DNA of 64,000 bases from Henricia sp. BOLD:AAB3569. Taxonomy: Eukaryota > Echinodermata > Asteroidea > Spinulosida > Echinasteridae. The translations under genes and the position numbers were made by a program. Below, piece by piece: positions 50,404-62,075 of this stretch. Location of the stretch: contig JBBELK010000830.1 in NCBI GenBank assembly GCA_037783545.1, forward strand, positions 248,001-312,000, given 5' to 3'. Numbering within the stretch: position 1 is the first letter of the stretch; each line of letters begins with the position of its first letter. Below the pieces are notes generated by a model. The model was given only the letters and a program-made list of their open reading frames with translations, did no database searches and was not told the origin of the DNA.

Positions 50404-53400
50404 CTAATGTTCATTAAGAAGAAGGAGAACCAGTTTGTGAACTGGACGTTCAAGGAGTTCGCGAGGTTTGACGCGTTTGCCTTTGTCGTCAATCGACGAA
50501 GAGTCACCGATGAAGACTTTCACAGTGCGAACGTGTCCGTCCTCAGATGGATATACCTCTTCAATCATCGCCAGTGGCCAATGATTCCTGGCAGTCTCGT
50601 CGTCCTTCACGATTACGATGTCACCCACGCAAGATTCCCTCTGAGGGTGTGTCCACTTTTGACGAGTCTGCAAGTTCTGCAGAAATTCCTTTCGCCAACG
50701 AAGCCAAAACTCGTTTATCAAATGTTGTACTCTTCTCCAACGCTTAACCGAGTAGAGGTCTTCTTTCTGGAAGTTTCCTGGAGGTGGAAGAAGAACCTTG
50801 CACTTGCTTGTGAGCAAGCGATTCGGAGTCGGGGGTTCTGGATGAGTTGGGTCGCTCAAGGGATCAACTGTGAGTGGTCTGCTGTTGATTATTGCTGTTG
50901 CCTCACACAAGAAAGTGCGTAGCGATTCGTCATCGAGCTGTTGGCCGGACTGATGCATCAAAGTCTGAAGAATGCTGCGAGTTGACCGAATGAGCCGCTC
51001 CCATACACCGCCCATGTGGCTCGCAGAGGGGACATTGAAGTTGAACTGCGTGTAGTCACAACCTTCCTTCAGCAGGATATTTTGTACGCCCTTATGGTCG
51101 ATCTCAGCCCATGCTTTGTCAAATTCTGTCTTGGCACCAATGAAGTTAGATCCCCTATCTGATCGGAGTTGACGTACAGGACCACGCAAAGCCATGAATC
51201 TTCGCAGACCGTTTATGAAGGAGTCGGTGGTGAGCGAATGCAAGGTCTCAATGTGTACAGCCCTGCAGGACATACAAGTGAAGATAAGTCCGTATCTTTT
51301 CAGCTCCTGCCTGCCCTCTTTAATTATGAATGGCCCAAAACAATCCATCCCGCAGTAGGTAAATGGTGGAGTCGGCGTGACTCTGTCAGTCGGTAAGTCG
51401 GCCAATTTCTGGGTTTGGGGTGAGCTGCGGAGCCTTCTGCACACTACACATTTTCGGATGGATCTAGCGACAGCACCACTACCTCCAACTACCCAGAATC
51501 CATTTGCTCTCAGTGAGTTAAGGCTCATTCCTCTTCCCTGGTGGGCAGTTTTCTGGTGGTAATGGCTGATTACCAATTCGGTCATGTGATGCTTGGATGG
51601 TAGAATCGCTGGATGTTTGGCCTTAAATGGTTCAGTAGATCTCCTAATCCGTCCTCCCACTCTGAGTACTCCATCCTCATCAATGAAAGGATCTAGGCGA
51701 TGAAGCTTACTTTGCTTCTTTATTCGGCGTCTGGTTTGTCTTTCGGTTTTAGTGGCACCTCTCATGGACTTGATGATATATATTTCATCGGCAAAGGTTT
51801 CCCTTTGTAGCTGCTTCAAGATCTATATTTCCGCAAGATGAAGATAATTCGCCGTAAGTGCTTCTTTCACGGTAGGTCGTCCTGGTGTCCGTGCTGCTGG
51901 ATGATTACGTTTCTCTGCACAGCGGTTTCCCAGCTGAGATATGAAGCGACGGCAATTCGCAACTGCTCTTTTGGCACGATGCCAGGTAGAGAATCGATCA
52001 AGGCGGCTTATCTTTAGGCCAGAATTGGCAGATTGAGTTGCATGCACCTTTGCCCTTTTGACCTCCAGATCATCTGATATGGAATCTTGTCTGTTCGTCG
52101 GGTGGCGGGATCTCTTCCCCCCAAAGCATCTCTGGTCCCGATAGCCATGTTGACATTTCAAGAAGCTGTTTTACCGTCAAGCCCCGGGATGCTGCGTCTG
52201 CTGGATTATCCTTTGTGCAGACATAGCGCCACTGCGAAGGTGATGAATTGTCCCTGATCTGCTTGATGCGGTTTGCGACGAAGACGTGGAAACGCTTGGC
52301 TGCATTGTAGATGTATCCCAAGACGACACTGCTGTCTGTCCAAAAAAACTCTTCACAGTCAAGACCAAGTTCCTTTCTCAGAAAGGAGGCAATTCTGATG
52401 GAGACTACGGCAGCGGTCAGTTCGAGTCTAGGTATCGTAACAGTTTTGAGTGGCGCAACTCTGGACTTCCCCATCACTAGCGCGCAGTGAACCTTTCCCA
52501 CGGTGTTGACAAGTCTCAAATAAGAACATTGGCCATAACCGCAGATGCTAGCGTCAGAGAAGTGATGCATCTGGACAGTTTGAATTTCACCAAAGTCATC
52601 GGGTTTGTAACATCTCCTTATGGTCAAAAACTGGAGGTTCTGCATGTCATCTTTCCATCTCTCCCATCTGGACTTGAGCATTTCCGGAAGTGAGTCGTCC
52701 CAACCGACAGACTCTCTACATAATTCTTGGAGAATCTCCTTCCCCGCTAATATGACAGGTGCCAATAAGCCCAAGGGATCGTAGATGGACATGACAGTGG
52801 ATAGAACACCTCGTCTGGTGAGTGGCTTGTCTTTGAACGTGATCCTCAAGTTGAAGACATCTGACTCAACGCACCATTGTACTCCTAGTGCTCTTTCCAT
52901 TGGGAGGTCATCACGAAGAAGATTAATTTCTTTGATGCCTTTTGCTCTTTCATCAACCGGCACGGAATTCAGTACATCTCTGGAATTGCAAACGAATTTG
53001 TGTAGATGCAGACCTGCCTTCATACAGAGCTTTCTCGTTCCGGAAATCAGGCTGATGGCTTCCTCTTTGGAAGCAACAGACTTTAACCCGTCATCCACGT
53101 AGAAATCATGGAAGACAAAGTCAGTCACTTCGTTGGCGAATTCAGACTCATGATCCTTGGCTAGTTGTTTGAGGGCGAAATTCGAACATCCGGGGGAAGA
53201 AGCTGCCCCGAACAAGTGCACCTTCATACGGAACTCATTGGGAGGCTGTCGATAATTCCCCTTTGGCCACCAAAGAAACCTTAGGTAGTCTCGGTGGTCC
53301 TCACTGACTTTAAACTGATAAAACATTTCCTTCACGTCACACATAAAGGCGACATTTTCAAGCCGGAATCTTCAAAGCACGCCAACTAACTGTTAGTCAG

Positions 53401-54498
53401 GTCTGGCCCTGTGAGGAGGTACGAGTTGAGCGATTCCCCCTGATACTGCGCGCTGCAGTCGAAAACAACTCTCAGCTTGTTGGGTTGTTGGACTCCATGA
53501 TGTGGAATGTACCAAACAGGGTTGTCGTTGCATGTGTTCTTAGGCACTGGTTCGGCATATCCATCGGTAATCAATGCATCCATGTGCTTGTAATACGTGA
53601 GTTGATAATCTTGGTCCCGTTCAAACCTGTTCGTAGTGACCGTCTACCGTGCGGTGGATGGATTTTTCCATAATCCTCAGGAATTGGACGTCATTTTGGG
53701 ATAGTGTCGAGTTGTCATCCCTGGTTTCGCAGAAATCGGCTTCCAACAGGCGTATAACTCGAGGCGGGCTGATTTCCTCCTTGGTTATCATGCTTTGAGT
53801 GAACACCACTTGACTCTCTTCAATTTCGTTGTTGCGAGTCAGGTTTGTCGGAAGTTCGCAGGCCATCAAGCGATGACTGATGCCAATCTTGTCTTCTGCA
53901 CCGAAATCTGGTTCATCGGATTTCATCACACCGACGATGCTCCATCCTAAGTCGGTCTTCAGTCCATAAGGCCCATCATCAACTGGGGGATGACTTCACG
54001 AGGAGCTAAGGCCTTTGCGCAATCATATCCTATGAGAAGACCAACTTCGCATGGTTGGATTGGCAGAAGATGATTCTGGAGCTTCGAAAGGTGAACGTAT
54101 GAACTTGCCATGTCAGGATTCGGTATGTGGTTTCTGTTCGCAGGAATAATATGTCTCGAGTAGGTAGCAGGGAGGGGGATTTTCTTACTCCCATTGTGCG
54201 CGCGGATAGCCAGTTCTTCAATCCTTTCACTGGAGACTCTTTCATCCTGACTCGTCATGGTAGAGAGGAAGATATTTACTTTAACGCCTTCAATTCCCAT
54301 TGCAAGCTTTGTGGAGTCGAGGATGAAAGTGGTATCTGACTGTGTATCAAGCAGAGCATAAACCAGTCTCTCTCCGTGTCTCGATTGATGTGACAGCCAA
54401 ACTGGGACTATCATTGTGCTCTTAGCAATGCTTCGGTTGGCATTAAGGTGACATACGGTTGACGCATGGGAGCTCACTGTTCGCGCTGTGCATAGCAC
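50404..54498 (-). pseudogene. BEL/Pao retrotransposon pol, decayed
   Basis: Read leftward. Protease frame (54,498-53,959; YALLDTQSDTTFIL), linker (53,929-53,621), reverse transcriptase start (53,583-53,386; NPVWYIPHHGVQ, LRVVFDCSA), reverse transcriptase and RNase H (53,344-52,070; YLRFLWWPKGN, FHDFYVDDGLKS with YVDD, EFFWTDSSVVLGYI), an overlapping short frame to 51,823, and integrase (51,819-50,404; zinc-finger region HHMTELVISHYHQKTAHQG with CVVCRRLR, YCGMDCFGPF, LRSDRGSNFIGA, EATAIINSRPL). The order protease-RT-RNase H-integrase and the motifs are those of BEL/Pao. Frame breaks lie near 53,345-53,386 and 51,820, plus others, and gag is missing. LTRs of this element were not found; the 263-bp repeats nearby belong to another element. 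Confidence 0.9.
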
Positions 54499-54499
54499 A

Positions 54500-55185
54500 G
54501 GGCATTTTTACGCCATTACGGGCATAGTTTACACCAGTGTAAGTTAAGTTTTAGGCTAGAGCTAATTCCTCCGAACATTAATTGCCCGGAACAGACGCCA
54601 AGTGGCATGAATCATGGAGGAATTGTGGCCTAGGGCTAGGCCTGAGTGATATTAGCCTACTACAAAAAAGTCTATATGATTTGTATATTAAAATGTGTGT
54701 GTTAATGTTATGATTTATTTTATAGAAGCAGAAAGCCAAACTGTCGACTTGCATGACTTGAGAACATCGACCACCAGCATGACCAGGGTCTTGCATGAAG
54801 CCAGTGGCTCGACGACTAGTGTTGGGTGAGCATTATTAATATTACCGGTAGGCCTAGGCCTACACTCTATCAGAGTATCATTAGTGTTAAAGTGAAGACG
54901 CTTGACATGCTACTTTAATTCAGTTAGCGTGTTTTTAGATTATGTAAAGTTATTAAAGATTAAACGATTATGTACTGCCTAGGTACTAATTACATGAAGT
55001 ATTAGCCTGCCTAAAGTGAATGTGTACATGCCCACAAAGTCCACAACATATGAAATTTATCATCTTTTCAGGGTTTGTCCTTTACGTAAACATTCGAACT
55101 GAAGTCACAAAGATCTGATGACTGGAGTTTTTCTTCTTATCCGACTTCACCTGCTTACTGAAACATGGGATATACAACCCCGCCA
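54500..55185. other. No gene recognised; AGGCCTA-rich patches
   Basis: Contains several AGGCCTA or CTAGGCC motifs (54,630-54,870), like 61,160-61,560. No supported exon. Confidence 0.5.
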
Positions 55186-55388
55186 TTGTGGATTGGGTTT
55201 GCAGTCCCTACTTGACCGCGTGGGTTTTCCCCTGGGGCATTTGTCTGGGGGTTTTCCTCCCACTTCTAAAACTGCAACTCCTTCTTCGTCATCTCAAGTT
55301 GATAATATAGTATAGTTAAAGCTAAAACCGTATAGTTGATGGCATAAAGGGCCTTAGTTGCCGAAGATGCCATAACATATACAACAAC
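55186..55388 (+). mobile_element. SINE, 5'-truncated copy
   Basis: Matches 55,476-55,689 nearly exactly (GTGGATTGGGTTTGCAGTCC through CATATACAACAAC) but lacks the tRNA-like head. Ends in a short CAA tail, next to which the second copy inserted. Confidence 0.85.
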
Positions 55389-55399
55389 TACGTCCTCGG

Positions 55400-55689
55400 G
55401 GGCGGTCGGGTTGGCGTACGGGTTCTTTCCTCGCCTTTCACCTCTGGCGTCCCGGGTTCGAATCCGGGGCGTGTATGTGGATTGGGTTTGCAGTCCCTAC
55501 TTGACCGCGTGGGTTTTCCCCTGGGGCATTTCTCTGGGGGTTTTCCTCCCACTTCTAAAACTGCAACTCCTTCTTCGTCATCTCAAGTTGATAATATAGT
55601 ATAGTTAAAGCTAAAACCGTATAGTTGATGGCATAAAGGGCCTTAGTTGCCGAAGATGCCATAAAATATACAACAACAACAACAACAAC
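55400..55689 (+). mobile_element. tRNA-derived SINE, full-length, with target duplication
   Basis: The head carries a polymerase III A-box-like TTGGCGTACGGG (about 55,410) and a perfect B box GGTTCGAATCC (55,455-55,465). The body equals the adjacent older copy, and the tail is a CAA microsatellite. TACGTCCTCGG occurs at 55,389-55,399 and 55,690-55,700, an 11-bp target duplication. It inserted right behind the tail of an earlier, truncated copy. Confidence 0.88.
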
Positions 55690-56040
55690 TACGTCCTCGG
55701 TGTTGTACACGTATTCCTCAGTGTACGTTGTTTACAAGTATATGTGCGCGCGCCAGCGCCACATACGAATGTGTGTGTGTGAGCACGTGGTTCGCTGCAT
55801 GTTAGTATTTTCTCGAGTGTCACTAACAGCTCGCGCTAAATTAGCACTAATTAAGACCGTTCTTAAACCAAATTTGCACCATATCATATGGTGCCAGAAT
55901 CGTGCTTGGGCGCGGAAGTCTAATTAAAACGGATTTTTTGACTAATTAAGACAGTTCTTAAATTAATTACGCACCATATTTTCCGTTCTTACGTTGTAAT
56001 TTCGTGATTGGCACATTGTTGGCTATTGTTGGCGATTTTT

Positions 56041-56112
56041 GGGGGTTTTGTTAGTCTAGGTGCAAGACGATACTGCGTGATATTCGTCACTGACCGCCGC
56101 GCGATAACCAAC
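56041..56112 (+). repeat. Host repeat copy 1
   Basis: GTTAGTCTAGGTGCAAGACG through GACCGCCGCGCGATAACCAA equals the start of the long-TIR element at 56,674 and is reverse-complementary to about 58,850-58,922. It is broken at 56,110 by the BEL/Pao fragment. Confidence 0.75.
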
Positions 56113-56616
56113 ATCCGGGGGAAGAAGCTGCCCCGAACAAGTGCACCTTCATACGGAACTCATTGGGAGGCTGTCGATAATTCCCCTTTGGCCACCAAAG
56201 AAACCTTAGGTAGTCTCGGTGGTCCTCACTGACTTTAAACTGATAAAACATTTCCTTCACGTCACACATAAAGGCGACATTTTCAAGCCGGAATCTTCAA
56301 AGCACGCCAACTAACTGTTAGTCAGGTCTGGCCCTGTGAGGAGGTACGAGTTGAGCGATTCCCCCTGATACTGCGCGCTGCAGTCGAAAACAACTCTCAG
56401 CTTGTTGGGTTGTTGGACTCCATGATGTGGAATGTACCAAACAGGGTTGTCGTTGCATGTGTTCTTAGGCACTGGTTCGGCATATCCATCGGTAATCAAT
56501 GCATCCATGTGCTTGGAATACGTGAGTTGATAATCTTGGTCCCGTTCAAACCTGTTCGTAGTGACCGTCTACCGTGCGGTGGATGGATTTTTCCATAATC
56601 CTCAGGAACTGGACTA
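56110..56616 (-). pseudogene. Displaced copy of the BEL/Pao reverse-transcriptase segment
   Basis: About 507 bp nearly identical to 53,178-53,688, including the same frame breaks (the stop after GPDLTNS and the frame change before MCDVKEMF). I noted only a few differences (e.g. CTTGGAATACG here, CTTGTAATACG there). It carries two partial frames (56,269-56,087 and 56,508-56,311). Both edges are inside the pol gene, so this is a DNA copy, not a retrotransposition product. It sits inside a host repeat between two copies of the GTTAGTCTAGG sequence. Confidence 0.85.
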
Positions 56617-57887
56617 TCATTTGGTACCGGAGTTATGCTGGGGCGCGAAAGTATAATTAAAACCGATTTTTGGGGGTTTTGTTAGTCTAGGTGCAAGACG
56701 ATACTGCGTGATATTCGTCACTGACCGCCGCGCGATAACCAACACTCACCGACAATCGCCAAGAGAGGGCGCCATACACACCAGTCTCCAGTATCGTCTT
56801 GGGACATTTGTCGAACGTTGGTATGTGACACTGTGTGACCTCTAACCTAAGCTTATACATATGCATTATAGAGGTCAACAGAGTTCCACATAATAACTTT
56901 CTGTGCCTGCACAGCTAGGGTTATTTCCTTCCTACTAAATCATGGTCCGATATATCCTCCAAAAACAAAAAGCCACTTGTATATATACGTTATACCCGAA
57001 TCAAGTGTGTTACAAATTGGGGAGAATCATCAACGTAAAATTTAAAAGAACGGCTCAGATTGTCCGCAAAAAGCAACTGTTGTAACCTCAAAATGGCCAC
57101 AAATACATCTGAGGTACAAGAGTAGCATATCGAGGTTTTAGCTGGGTACAATGACTGACTTACATTCTTAAAGAAAGTGCAATTTTCCGACCGATTTCGA
57201 GACAGTTTCTGTGCGTGCCGCACGGCATTTCACACATTTTGCAGAATTTTGCGTGTGCCGGACCGGGAATAATGAAAATGCGATGCCTGCTAAATATACT
57301 GAAATAAAAGAAGTTCGATCGTGTCCAGGTTCGTGTTTGCGAGACAGATTTGTGAAACTGTCTACTGTTCATGGGGATACTATTTGTTTAAAATTGTATT
57401 CTAATAAACGTGTGCTACGGGTGCTGTTTGTCGCCCACAAATTAAAGCCTGCCCTTTGCCAGCGTCATTATTTTTAGTGGTAAATTCACTGTATATTCCA
57501 CACGGAGATGGACGAACTGTACCAAGCATAACACAGCAACCGCTTGGTCAATTTTTGTAACCAAAGTATTTCTAAAATCTGTTGTAACTTGTGTGTAGCG
57601 AGAGAATCATTTTTCTTCATCATTGTACTTTTGATTTTCCCGAAGTTGCTGCGAGACGTCGATCATTTGCGGAAACAAATAGGCATGACCTTTTGTTTAA
57701 ACAAAAAAATCAGAACATTTTTGTAGACACTAATTCTTGAAAATCAGAAATGTTCACAGATTTACGCCAAACTTACACAATATAAACACGATGACCGTAG
57801 AAAACTTCCCCTCAAATGGTTTTGTCTGAAGTGCTATAGTCTTTGAGAAATTAGTAAAACAATTAGTTTTTGTCTCATGAGACGAAA

Positions 57888-58085
57888 ATTCAATTCGCCC
57901 CAAAACAATTTCGCCCAAGTGCCATTTCGCCGCCAAACCACTTTGCATGAGTGCCATTTCGCCCCAAATCACTTCGTCCAAACACTACATCGCCCACATG
58001 CTACTTCGCCCCAAAACCACTTTGTGCACAGGCCGAGGTTCAGGGCGAAATGGTTCAGGGCGAAGTGGTTTTAGGGCGAAATGAC
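57888..58085. repeat. Reiterated CGCCC-AAAA motif with inverted end
   Basis: About seven degenerate units like TTCGCCCCAAAACCACTT run along the plus strand to about 58,020; then three units in the opposite sense (AGGGCGAAATGGTT, AGGGCGAAGTGGTTTT) follow. The block can fold back on itself. The ORF that crosses it merely translates the repeat. Confidence 0.65.
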
Positions 58086-58122
58086 TGCAAACCCTTTTTT
58101 GACTGTTTTCTCAAAAGTTAGA

Positions 58123-58157
58123 CCATGGAGGAAGGAAAGACTTTCCTTCCTCCATGG
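58123..58157. repeat. Perfect 35-base palindrome
   Basis: CCATGGAGGAAGGAAAG pairs with CTTTCCTTCCTCCATGG, with a single A as the loop centre, flanked by TTAGACCATGG repeats. A very tight hairpin; DNA of this kind often marks a repair or fold-back event. Confidence 0.85.
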
Positions 58158-60350
58158 TTAGACCATGGTTAGACGAAGTTCGGAGCTGGTTTTTGCTCAG
58201 GTTAGTTTTAATCATGCATATCTTCAATCACACAGGGGGATAAAACTATTTGCAACAGTTTACCAATCATGTATACTATCTTTAAATTTGGCGATGAAAC
58301 GTGATTTTAGTAGTAACAAAAATTATGTTTTTTCTTCGAAAACACAGGACCCATGGCAGTCTCGTCCGCGTAGCGCTAGCTAGCCAGCGAGTGCCGTACG
58401 GTTTTCGCAGTCTGTGAAATCATAATAAAGACACGTTTCTGCAGCGTACGGGTTCAGCCAAATAACGGCTTCGGTTGCCGGGCTGACAAACCAAAGCCGA
58501 AGTTCGTCGAATCCATTGGGAAAAAAACTGGCCCCATTGCCACATTTTCATATTTTTTCTTTGAAAAACAAATAAAGCACGGACTTGTCTGACGCGATAA
58601 CGTGTGCTTTTCCTGTTTGATAATTAAGACGTACGTACAGGTACCAGACTTCACAGCGCTCGGCTTGAAATATGTTAATAAGCCTACGTCATAGGTATGC
58701 ATGGCATAATGAGCAATGCTTGGAATGCGCTCGGAATTTCCCGAGCGGATTCAGGAAATGTCCCAAGACGATACTGCAGAGCACGGACGTAGACTGGTTC
58801 CCTGTCCTCATAGTACAGTGTATGGCGCCCTCTCTTGGCGAATGTCGGTGAATGTTGGTTAGCGCGCGGCGGTCAGTGACAAATATCACGCAGTATCGTC
58901 TTGCACCAAGACTAGGGTTTTGTCAGCGTCCCCCTCCCCAAACGCACCACCCCCGTTTTGCAAGAATTGCCTTTCCACAGTTACCACGGTCCATACAACT
59001 CATTTTAGCAGTCAAACCTTTTGGGCGCAAAAGTCACATCAAATCCCAGTGGGCTCCCGGACTATAAGGTAAGGTACATTTGTTGGGGCTACTTCACCAG
59101 AATGGGCACTTAACCTCAATAATTCCATCACTGCCTACAAGACCATCGGGGGAACAACCCAAGTATGGGTGTTCTAAACATACATGGATGCCGCAAAAAT
59201 CAACTTTGTTGCCCGTTTGAGTACAATAGTCTACTACTGCAACAGACTCATATTTCTTCCCATGATTGGTGTACTTGCTGTCAAAGTCATCGCACTTTGT
59301 AAGTGACTGCGCCATTTTGTTTTGGTCAGTTCGTGGTCCTGATTTACAAATTCTACCAAAGTTTGAGGCATGGAGACGTTTCGTTCTCTCCTCTTTCCAT
59401 GCTTTGTTTGTGCTCTGACCCCTTGTAGCCTCTTCAGTGGCAGCATGTTGTTCCTCACTGATAGTAGTCACATGTAAATCATCCAAGAAATGTTCATGTG
59501 TTTTTTCTAGGTAATCATGATCGTTATTTATAGCCATGATATTAGCTGGTGCATATAATTGTCGAATTGGCAGATCCTTTGCTGGTTCAGCCAAACATTT
59601 CTGAAGGCATCAGGATACTGGGGTTGATTTCTTAATTCCACTGGCCTTGGATCAAAGTCTTTGAGTTTTTGTATGTTGTCCTTTTTACGTAGCTTCAATT
59701 CACTCATTCTAACAGGTGAACCACTGTATTTCCTTGCTTGATGAAAGGTTTGCAGCAGTTCCGTACAGGTATCCTTTGTAACAATGCCTTCCTTTTCGTT
59801 TTTCTTAGAAACGGCGCAGTAAACGACGGCTACATGCTTGCAGTGTGCCTCTGGCCCCATGCCTACAACACATTCACACTGTGATTCTTCTATCACTCCA
59901 TGCATATTTAGCTTTAGGTCAACTCTGTATACCACCTTTGTTTTAATCTCGGCAGACACTCGTCCCAGTATGTAGGTGCCGTCATCTTGTCTGTGGTAAC
60001 GCAGCTTATGCAGATACTTCCCGTAATACAGACACTCGGCCTTCCCATACAAATCTTGTTCATGAAGTGCATGAAAGGCTCTGATGTTTTTTTCAGTAAC
60101 TTCTGGGATCTGAAATGTGGCAGAAAGGTCACAGTGTTACTGATATTAAACTTGCAATTTTGAGTAGTTCACCAAGCAGTACTCAAATGAATAATGAACC
60201 ATTATAATTGTGAAACTGTACAAGTGCAGCAACGATTAATGGTAGAGCACATAATTTATCCCTCTGTAAACTGTTCAAAGGTATGTTATTTTCACTCGTG
60301 ATTAGAAGCCCATGTTAATAAAACTGCCCTGTATACATTTTTACCACATA

Positions 60351-60439
60351 CACTATGAGCAACTAACAATGGAAATTGGGCACACACAATTATTAACAAT
60401 GGTGTGTGCCCATTTTCTATTGTTAGTTGCTCATAGTGA
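60351..60439. repeat. Compact hairpin element in an intron
   Basis: CACTATGAGCAACTAACAAT...GGGCACACAC pairs with GTGTGTGCCC...ATTGTTAGTTGCTCATAGTG: arms of about 38 bases with a loop of about 13. It lies in the intron between the second and third exons of the SAP-SWIM-YqaJ gene. Probably a tiny MITE. Confidence 0.85.
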
Positions 60440-61159
60440 TATAGGTGCAATAACTTCTGAAAACTTTTGTTATCAACACTTTTAGTAAGGTTTAAATTAT
60501 TGTCAACTCGAAAAACAAATTGGGGTCACTGCAAATAATGTGTTCTACCCTTAACGCCACAATCCCACCATACACATAGTCAATAACAATTTTGCGGATA
60601 CATGTATTAACAAGCAACAAAAGAAGTTCAAAAATGTTCTCCACTTTTGATTGAAAAATGCAGCCAATTTGTGAGTGGAATTTTTCAGCACTCGGAAGCT
60701 TTACGCTGTCATGCATAATGAAGCTGTTATGTGATTATTTCAATGTCAACTTAATCACAAATGAAATTTTGATGTTTTGATTAAACAGAAAAATTAGCAT
60801 TTCTTTTGTTGCTTAGTATATAGTTCTAGGGGACATTTTCAAGAAAAAAAGTCTAAGTTAACATTCTTGAACTTGTTTTTTTAAATGCGTACCTGGCTAT
60901 CAGAGTTGACATCCAAATACATTGTTGCTTCTGGTGTCGTCATTTGGAAACATCCTTCATCACAAAGTTGAAATTCCTGTCATAACTTTCTAATCTGAAA
61001 CACAAAATAACAAATGATCGTTAAAGTTTATTCATACATGTAAGATATTTACACATGCATACACAGATTGTGAACACTTTTTGTCACCATATACCGCCCC
61101 GCCCCCCCCCCCCCCAAAAAAAACAGTAATCAGGTACTAATACTATTACTAGCCTAAAT

Positions 61160-61560
61160 ATAACAAAAAGTAAATAGACCTAGGCCTATGCAATCCTCCA
61201 TGCCTTGTATCACAAACGTTAGAGCCAAATTTACAAGTCGGAGTAATAAGGCCTCATGCATGTGCAAAAAATTAGATTGGGTGAAAAATATGTTTTAGGC
61301 TACCAAGTGAAAAACAATTTCCAGAAAGAATTGGGAAGTTGATATGGCTTAATTCATACCTTGTGTGCACAACATAGGCCTAGGCCTACAGTAGGGCCTG
61401 TAGGCCTATGAGTAATTAAGACCATGGACATGGTGAGACAGGCTGAAAAACAATTTCTAAGTCTAGGCCTACTGCCTAAGATTTTAAGAAATGTTTTTGT
61501 GAGGAAACACTTAGGCCTACTTACCATGCTTACTGCACCTAGGCTAGTACTACTAGTACT
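61160..61560. repeat. AGGCCTA-rich intronic patch and C/A homopolymer
   Basis: About ten TAGGCCTA-like motifs are scattered here, within the first intron of the SAP-SWIM-YqaJ gene. A C-run followed by an A-run sits just upstream at 61,096-61,124. Related motif patches lie at 54,630-54,870. Confidence 0.5.
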
Positions 61561-61879
61561 ATATTTATAGGCCCTAGTCATTTTTGTTTTTTTTCATGAA
61601 ATCTGCACATTCCAATGCTATAGATGAATCATTTTAAAGAAAAAAAAATGATGATCAACTTCCCAACTCTTACCATCTAAGTTATAGGCACTATAGCCTA
61701 CGGTCATGATGGTAAACAAAACATTAAAATTTAGCCTAGGGCCTACGCACAAACCTTGTCACAAGTTCATGTTTTCTGCCTGACAATTTCGCCTTTCTCT
61801 TCCGGAGCTCTGTTCGAAGATCCTGAAGAGACATGGACCCATAATTGACGTTGGCTTTGCTTGTGCTTGTCAATGACAT

Positions 61880-62075
61880 GATTGAAATTTATTGCCACTA
61901 AATAACGATCGTTTTATAAGCGAGTTCGGCATTTCGATGCGCGCAAAGGGTTGTGGGTAATGTCAAAGGTCAAGAGTTCCTAAACTCCGGTCATGTCTGC
62001 ACGCGCGTGCATACTCGCGTGTTTAAATGTCTCGTTTTTCAGCTTTTTCTTCCTTATACGTGGTTATAACTTAAC
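61880..62075. promoter_or_regulatory. Bidirectional promoter region between two SAP genes
   Basis: A short gap between divergent ATGs (61,879 and 62,076), more GC- and CpG-rich (ACGCGCGTGCATACTCGCG) than its surroundings, with GGGTTGTGGGTAATGT and CAAAGGTCA motifs. No TATA box is evident. Position and composition suggest a divergent promoter; factor binding is unknown. Confidence 0.4.

Larger units (their letters stand above)
56674..58925. mobile_element. Element with about 150-bp terminal inverted repeats
   Basis: The left end (GTTAGTCTAGGTGCAAGACG, CCAAGAGAGGGCGCCATACA, AGTATCGTCTTGGGACATTT) recurs in reverse complement at about 58,755-58,925, with substitutions and an extra ~35 bp. The interior (56,820-58,750) holds no transposase that I recognise. 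It holds an uncharacterised ORF (57,211-57,477), a hairpin region (57,888-58,085) and a perfect palindrome at 58,123-58,157. A partial left end also occurs at 56,041-56,112. Likely a non-autonomous DNA transposon. Confidence 0.65.
59098..61879 (-). pseudogene. SAP-SWIM-YqaJ nuclease family gene, spliced, two frameshifts
   Basis: Read leftward. Exon 61,879-61,755 encodes a SAP DNA-binding motif (SMSLQDLRTELRKRKAKLSG) and ends at a GT donor. Exon 60,994-60,893 follows an AG acceptor, continues with RLESYDRNFNF and later MTTPEATMYLDVNSDSQ after a one-base frame change. Exon 60,109-59,098 has the SWIM zinc finger CECVVGMGPEAHCKHV and, after a frame change near 59,590, a YqaJ-type exonuclease domain (KEERTKRLHASNFGRIC, HPYLGCSPDGLV, IIEVKCPF), ending at a donor-like GTGAAG. 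YqaJ domains are phage-lambda-exonuclease-like. Related SWIM/YqaJ genes accompany some animal DNA transposons (ISL2EU has a YqaJ gene). The 3' exon is not found. Confidence 0.8.

Noticed and set aside
50389-50922. 177-codon plus-strand ORF
   Set aside because: Antisense shadow of the BEL/Pao integrase frame.
55400-55475. A tRNA gene because of the perfect B box
   Set aside because: The A box is only approximate, no cloverleaf could be drawn, and the region is the head of a SINE with target duplication and tail.
57877-58074. 65-codon ORF rich in F, H and P
   Set aside because: It only translates the CGCCC-AAAA repeat units.
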